From the NCBI GenBank assembly GCA_003223675.1, contig QHVW01000869.1:1-8032 (forward strand): a DNA stretch of 8,032 nucleotides, in the 5' to 3' direction. The DNA comes from Acidobacteriota bacterium. GTDB taxonomy: Bacteria; Acidobacteriota; Thermoanaerobaculia; Multivoradales; UBA5704. The notes below the pieces were generated by a model. It ran no database searches. It saw only the letters and a list, made by a program, of their open reading frames with translations, and was not told the origin of the DNA. Of the stretch, positions 4,887-8,032 are shown one piece after another. A program made the position numbers and the translations under genes. Every line of letters begins with the position of its first letter. The first letter of the stretch is position 1.

Positions 4887-6203
4887 TTGGGCGAGCACCC
4901 CAGCCGTGACGAGCTGTCCGCCTTCCTGCGTGGAGACCTTTCCGCGGAGGAGCGCCGTGCGCTGGTGCGGCACCTGCTGAGCCGGTGCGAGCGCTGCTCC
5001 TCGGAGATCGACCTCCTGCTCGGAGGCCAGGACGGCTCCGCCTACGACGACGCCATCGAACGGGCCTGGCGCTCCGTGAAGGGCTTGGAGCGCGAGCACC
5101 GCCGCGAGAAGGCGCGGATCCAGGAGATCGCCGCCCGGCTTCCTGCGAAGAGCTCGGCGGTCCCCCGGGGACTGCCCCGGAAGGGCAAGGCCGACGTCGA
5201 GAAGCTGGAAGCTCTGCTCGCCAAGAGCTGGTCGCTCCGCTACGAGGATCCCGGCGAGATGGTGCGGTACGCGATGATGGCCGTGCAGTGCGCGAAGGAC
5301 CTCGACGCCCGCGTCCTGGGCCGCGAACGGGTCCTCGACCTCCTGGGGCGGGCGCAGGCGGAGCTGGGCAACGCCTACCGCGTGCTGGACCAGCTCGACG
5401 CGGCGGAAGCGAAGCTGGAGGAGGCGGGGCGCACCCTGGAGCTGGGCACCGGAGACGAGAGCCTGAAAATGCACCTGCTGGATCTCGAGGCTTCGCTGGC
5501 CGCCGCTCGCCGGCGTTTCGACATCGCCGCCATCTATTTCCTCACCCTCTCCGAATACCACGAGGCGCGCGGCGACCGTCACTTAGCCGGCCGGGCCATG
5601 ATCCAGCGGGGGCTCTACGTGGGCTATTCCGGCCATCCCGAGCAGGCTCTCCATCTGCTGGAGGAGGGGCTCTCCCGGGTGGACCCTGCGCAGGAGCCAG
5701 AGCTCGTTCAAACGGCAATCCACAACCGACTCCTCTTCATCATCGATTGCGGCCGTTTCGACGAGGCGCGGAGGTTCCGGTTCCTCAACACCGAGATATT
5801 GAGTAGAGACAACGGTCGGGTGAACAGGGCTCGGCTGCAGGAGCTTGGAGGCCGGATCGAGGCCGGCCTGGGGAGGCCGGACCGGGCCGAAGAGATCTTC
5901 CGGGAAGCGAAGCAGGAATTTGAGGCCCTGGAGCGCCCCTACCTCGCCTCGATCGTGGGTCTCGATCTCGCGGCGGCGCTCCTCGCGTTGGACCGCTCTG
6001 ACGAGGCGGCGGAGGTCGTCCTTGCGGCCCACAAGGTGTTCAAGGCGCTGCGGATCAAGCGTGAGGCCCTGGCGGCGGTGCTCGTCCTGTTCCACGTGAT
6101 CCGGATGGGCCGGGCGACGGCCCGGATGGCCGAGGAGGTGGCCGCCTTCCTCCGCCGCCTGGAGCGCGATCCCAACGCCCGGTTCGATCCCTGGCCGCTG
6201 TAG
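4887..6203 (+). CDS. HC2-type zinc-finger plus TPR-repeat protein (cassette 2)
   Basis: This is a 438-residue protein from TTG 4887, chosen because GGAGGA (4875-4880) lies 6 nt upstream and translation then begins at the conserved GEHPSRDEL; ATG 4860 would add nine residues but has no good ribosome binding site. Residues 4-40 resemble the zf-HC2 anti-sigma-type finger: HPSRDELSAFLRG, then H29-x4-C34-x2-C37, with H4 a possible fourth ligand. A charged helical linker follows (about 55-110). TPR-like helix pairs then cover about 120-400, for example around 155-188 (AELGNAYRVLDQLDAAEAKL) and the segment with GYSGHPEQALHLLEEGL. The C-terminus FLRRLERDPNARF matches both other TPR proteins in the window. 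There is no membrane segment, so it is not a standard membrane anti-sigma factor. The finger may sense zinc or redox state or bind a partner, with the TPRs as scaffold. It follows the exported-peptide gene. Confidence 0.85.
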   Translation: MGEHPSRDELSAFLRGDLSAEERRALVRHLLSRCERCSSEIDLLLGGQDGSAYDDAIERAWRSVKGLEREHRREKARIQEIAARLPAKSSAVPRGLPRKGKADVEKLEALLAKSWSLRYEDPGEMVRYAMMAVQCAKDLDARVLGRERVLDLLGRAQAELGNAYRVLDQLDAAEAKLEEAGRTLELGTGDESLKMHLLDLEASLAAARRRFDIAAIYFLTLSEYHEARGDRHLAGRAMIQRGLYVGYSGHPEQALHLLEEGLSRVDPAQEPELVQTAIHNRLLFIIDCGRFDEARRFRFLNTEILSRDNGRVNRARLQELGGRIEAGLGRPDRAEEIFREAKQEFEALERPYLASIVGLDLAAALLALDRSDEAAEVVLAAHKVFKALRIKREALAAVLVLFHVIRMGRATARMAEEVAAFLRRLERDPNARFDPWPL

Positions 6204-6212
6204 CTACCCGCC

Positions 6213-6345
6213 GCCCGGGCATCAATGCCCGGGCTACATTGGAAACGAAAAGCCGGCTGAAGCCGGCTCCTGGGAGACAATGTATTGTGAGCCGGCTTCA
6301 GCCGGCTTCTCGTTTGGGGCGTAGCCCGGGCATTGATGCCCGGGC
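6213..6345. repeat. Palindromic (REP/BIME-like) repeat pair, copy B
   Basis: The architecture is that of copy A. Outer palindromes lie at 6213-6234 and 6324-6345 (10-bp GCCCGGGCAT arms, loops CA and TG), and inner AGCCGGCT pairs at 6251-6268 and 6290-6307. At the centre, ACAAT-GT-ATTGT (6277-6288) is itself palindromic, so the whole unit can fold into one long hairpin. It begins 9 nt after the TPR stop and ends 28 nt before the end of the convergent XRE gene. Unlike copy A it lacks the 17-bp CTCTAC... termini. It could act as a bidirectional terminator. Confidence 0.85.
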
Positions 6346-6373
6346 GGGGCCGCGGATCTCCGGGGAGACGTTC

Positions 6374-6895
6374 CTACCCGCTCTGGGCCTGCTGCCCCTG
6401 GCCGAGCCGGGCGAAGAATTTCTGGATCATCCGTTCCACCATCTTCTCCAGGTCCTCTTCCGAAGGAGCAGGCGGCGCCGCCGCCGCGGGAGCGAGGAGC
6501 TTCTGGAGGGCGCGCGCCACGGCGGCGTCGATGTCGCCGGACGCCTCGCCGGCAGCCTCGACCGACCGGGCGCCGTCCTGGGGGGCGCTGGAGGAGGAGG
6601 GCTTGCCGCCCAGGATGAGCGTCTGGTACTGCTGCGCCGCCACGCTCTGCGGCTCCCGCACCCGCGGGTAGGCCAGGTGCAGGATCTCCTCAGGCTCGAA
6701 GCCGATCGCCCGGGCGATGTTGACGACGTGGTCGACCTTCAGCTCGATCTTCCCCGCGAAGAGCCGGCTGAGATAGCCGCTCCCCACTCCCAGCTTCTCC
6801 GCGACGTCGTTGAAGGTGTAGCCCAGGACGCGGACCGCGGACCGGAGCACGTTCAGGAGGTGCTGCGTTTCTGGCGTCATTTGGAGGCCCAGCAT
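6374..6895 (-). CDS. XRE-type HTH regulator with long Ala/Pro-rich linker and helical C-terminus
   Basis: This is 173 residues read leftward from ATG 6895, which has GGAAG 4 nt upstream; ATG 6880 (MTPETQ...) is a plausible alternative without a ribosome binding site. The frame extends further upstream but runs into the divergent promoter, so longer starts are rejected. Residues 12-75 form an XRE-like HTH: RSAVRVLGYTFNDVAEKLG, VGSGYLSRLFAGKIELKVDHVVNIARAIG, then FEPEEILHLAYP. Residues 80-145 are low-complexity (SSSSAP, APAAAAPPAP). Residues 146-165 (SEEDLEKMVERMIQKFFARL) are a probable amphipathic oligomerisation helix. It is unrelated to the other XRE protein beyond the fold. It is divergent from the gene at 7026, suggesting control of that promoter and its own. 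Confidence 0.85.
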   Translation of the reverse strand: MLGLQMTPETQHLLNVLRSAVRVLGYTFNDVAEKLGVGSGYLSRLFAGKIELKVDHVVNIARAIGFEPEEILHLAYPRVREPQSVAAQQYQTLILGGKPSSSSAPQDGARSVEAAGEASGDIDAAVARALQKLLAPAAAAPPAPSEEDLEKMVERMIQKFFARLGQGQQAQSG

Positions 6896-6941
6896 ACCAC
6901 TTCCGAATCGGGTATGGAGAAGAATCCCTTTTTGGCATCGC

Positions 6942-6971
6942 TTGACACTTTCAGCCATTACCAGGTATAAA
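6942..6971 (+). promoter_or_regulatory. Near-consensus sigma-70 promoter for the gene at 7026
   Basis: A perfect TTGACA (6942-6947), an 18-nt spacer and TATAAA (6966-6971) lie 54 nt before the chosen ATG. The direct repeat GGCATCG brackets it (6934-6940 and 6974-6980) and could be an operator for the divergent XRE regulator, whose start is at 6895. No comparably good promoter is seen elsewhere in the window. Confidence 0.75.
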
Positions 6972-7025
6972 TCGGCATCGGCGCCCGTTGCGAAAGACGG
7001 TTACGCCGGCATCTCGGGGGAGAAG

Positions 7026-7580
7026 ATGGCGATGAGCTCGTTGGATATGGAAGAGATGGAGCGGATTCTGGACAGTCTGCGGGAGGTCCGGGAACGGAGC
7101 GCCGGTTTGCGGCGGCGGTTGCCGGACGTGGCGGATGCGATGCTGGATCTGGAGGCGCCCTTCACGCCGGAGGCGGAGCTGGCGGTGGCGCTGGAAGGGC
7201 TGGCGCTCGACCTCGCGCCGTTGATCGAGCGGCTGGAGACGGCGGCCGCGGCGACTCCGGAGCGGTTGCGGGCGGACTGGGAGGCGGCGCGGCGTTCCCG
7301 GGCCGAGGACGAGGGCCTGGCGCTGCGGGTGGATCTGGAGCGGTTCAGCGAGGCGGCGCGGCGGGCGATCTACGAGGACGTCGTGCGGAGCCGGTTCGAC
7401 CTCGGCCCCTCGCCGCTCACGCCCGACGACTTCGAGCTGCAGGTCGTCTACCTCTTCGACCGCTGGCTGGTCGTCTACCGCAAGCTCTGGGAGGCCTCCG
7501 ATCCCCTGGCGCCTCCGCCGCAGGGGCTCCTGGTCGTCGGCGTGGATGAGCGCAGCCGGCCGACCTACCTCACGCTCTAG
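7026..7580 (+). CDS. Conserved-looking helical protein of unknown function
   Basis: This is 184 residues from ATG 7026, with GGGGGA (7016-7021) 4 nt upstream; ATG 7032 is an alternative at 10 nt. Earlier in-frame TTG/GTG codons lie inside the promoter and are rejected. The protein is acidic and mostly helical. Residues 5-90 form predicted amphipathic helices (MEEMERILDSLREVRERSAGLRRRL). Residues 93-133 are rich in Arg/Glu/Ala. A more globular part follows, with the motifs FDLGPSPLTPDDFELQV and YLFDRWLVVYRKLWEASDP, then a short C-terminal strand-like segment (LLVVGVDERSRPTYLTL). There is no signal peptide, membrane segment or recognised catalytic motif, and I do not recognise the family. It is monocistronic, divergent from an XRE regulator and convergent with the partial TPR gene. 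The strong promoter implies high expression unless it is repressed. Confidence 0.75.
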   Translation: MAMSSLDMEEMERILDSLREVRERSAGLRRRLPDVADAMLDLEAPFTPEAELAVALEGLALDLAPLIERLETAAAATPERLRADWEAARRSRAEDEGLALRVDLERFSEAARRAIYEDVVRSRFDLGPSPLTPDDFELQVVYLFDRWLVVYRKLWEASDPLAPPPQGLLVVGVDERSRPTYLTL

Positions 7581-7709
7581 CCGACCCGGGGGGCGGAGCT
7601 TCCGACCCGGACAACGGCGGAGACGCCCCGCGGGTCGCGCCTTCGGACCCCTGGGGCCGGACCTGCGACCCGCGGGTCCAAAACGCCACAGACCGGGTCG
7701 GAATCGGCA

Positions 7710-7835
7710 TGAGCCGGGTCGGAAGCGGCGACCCCGGGGTCGTCGGCGGCGCTGAGCGGGTCGGAAGCGGCGACCCGCGGGGCGGCGGCGGCGCTGAGCG
7801 GGTCGGAAGCGGTGACCCGCGAGTCCGGAGAGGCG
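7710..7835. repeat. Three tandem 42-bp units, each carrying a GGGTCG hairpin
   Basis: The units at 7710-7751, 7752-7793 and 7794-7835 share TGAGC(C)GGGTCGGAAGCGG and a following C/T-GACCC; the third diverges at its 3' end. Each contains the stem (C)GGGTCG, the 7-nt loop GAAGCGG, and CGACCC(G) (7716-7734, 7757-7777, 7799-7819; the last with one G-T pair). The flank 7581-7709 holds further GACCCG/CGGGTC strings in both orientations but no regular unit. The array fills the convergent gap between the gene ending at 7580 and the TPR gene ending at 7843. Because 42 is a multiple of three, both strands give repetitive frames, which I regard as non-coding. Confidence 0.75.
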
Positions 7836-7842
7836 ACCCTGA

Positions 7843-8032
7843 TCAGGCCTCACCGCGGAACCGCAATTGCGGGTTGCCGCGGGCCTGCCGCAGATAGGCG
7901 GCGATCTCCTCGATCAGACCGGCGGTGAGCTGCTCCAGCTCGGCCGCCTGCTGGAAGACGATCAGGGCGGCCAGGGCTTCGCGGTGGACCTCGCGGGCCT
8001 GGAAGACCGGGATCAGCTCGGCCGCCAGGCGC
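7843..8032 (-). CDS. Third TPR-protein paralogue, C-terminal end only (5' part outside window)
   Basis: Reading leftward from the window edge, the frame gives 62 residues to a TGA at 7845-7843. The sequence begins RLAAELIPVFQAREVHREAL and ends YLRQARGNPQLRFRGEA. It aligns without difficulty with the C-terminus of the protein at 857-2095 (RLAAELVPVFTSRHIHSEAL ... YLRKARYEPDLRF) and less closely with that at 4887-6203 (VFKALRIKREALAAVL ... FLRRLERDPNARF). It is therefore the end of another member of the same TPR family, on the opposite strand. It may have its own exported-peptide gene and zinc finger beyond the window. It carries no start in the window and is complete at its 3' end. Confidence 0.85.
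   Translation of the reverse strand, partial: RLAAELIPVFQAREVHREALAALIVFQQAAELEQLTAGLIEEIAAYLRQARGNPQLRFRGEA

Noticed and set aside
4887..5000. Reading the zinc-finger/TPR protein as a classical anti-sigma factor
   Set aside because: The finger resembles zf-HC2, but there is no transmembrane segment and no sigma-factor gene adjacent, so only the domain is reported.
4626..5582. 318-residue minus-strand frame opposite cassette 2
   Set aside because: Antisense shadow of the peptide and zinc-finger/TPR genes, both of which have ribosome binding sites and homologous partners in the window.
6951..7853. 300-residue minus-strand open frame with GRRFRPAQRRRRPR-like repeats
   Set aside because: It is the antisense of the 7026-7580 gene plus the GGGTCG repeat array; it has no ribosome binding site and an implausible Arg/Pro composition.

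Overview
The window is GC-rich and gene-dense. It suggests a soil- or sediment-type bacterium, most likely Acidobacteriota (perhaps the Thermoanaerobaculia/Holophagae side). That placement is inference: it rests on my recollection that large families of TPR proteins with an N-terminal HC2-type zinc finger, small helical proteins with proline-rich tails, and CCCGGGC-type palindromic repeats are common there. No rRNA or other marker gene is present to prove it. I saw no tRNA, rRNA, CRISPR array or transposase gene.

Layout, left to right: the 3' end of a DUF892 (YciE/YciF) ferritin-like gene (+) with a strong terminator; cassette 1 (+), a small exported peptide gene (483-740) followed by a TPR gene (857-2095); a 199-bp MITE-like element with 17-bp terminal inverted repeats and a possible 4-bp target duplication; a leftward operon (4150 to 2608) of an XRE regulator, a degenerate pterin-carbinolamine-dehydratase-fold protein and two related small helical proteins; a 336-bp divergent intergenic region; cassette 2 (+), a second exported peptide gene (4487-4801) followed by a zinc-finger/TPR gene (4887-6203); a second copy of the palindromic repeat pair; a leftward XRE regulator (6895 to 6374); a divergent gene of unknown function (7026-7580) behind a near-consensus sigma-70 promoter; a GC-rich array of GGGTCG hairpins; and, cut by the right edge, the C-terminus of a third TPR paralogue on the minus strand (8032 to 7843), which is homologous to the other two.

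The most interesting theme is the repeated cassette 'small secreted W-rich peptide with a G-x-D-P-N-G motif, then a cytoplasmic TPR protein'. Two complete cassettes lie within 6 kb, and the TPR part of a third gene is at the edge. The arrangement recalls Gram-positive RRNPP (Rap-Phr type) peptide/TPR-receptor pairs, but that functional analogy is a hypothesis. A second theme is that all three convergent gaps downstream of the TPR genes are filled with hairpin-forming repeats, one of which shows compensatory base changes.
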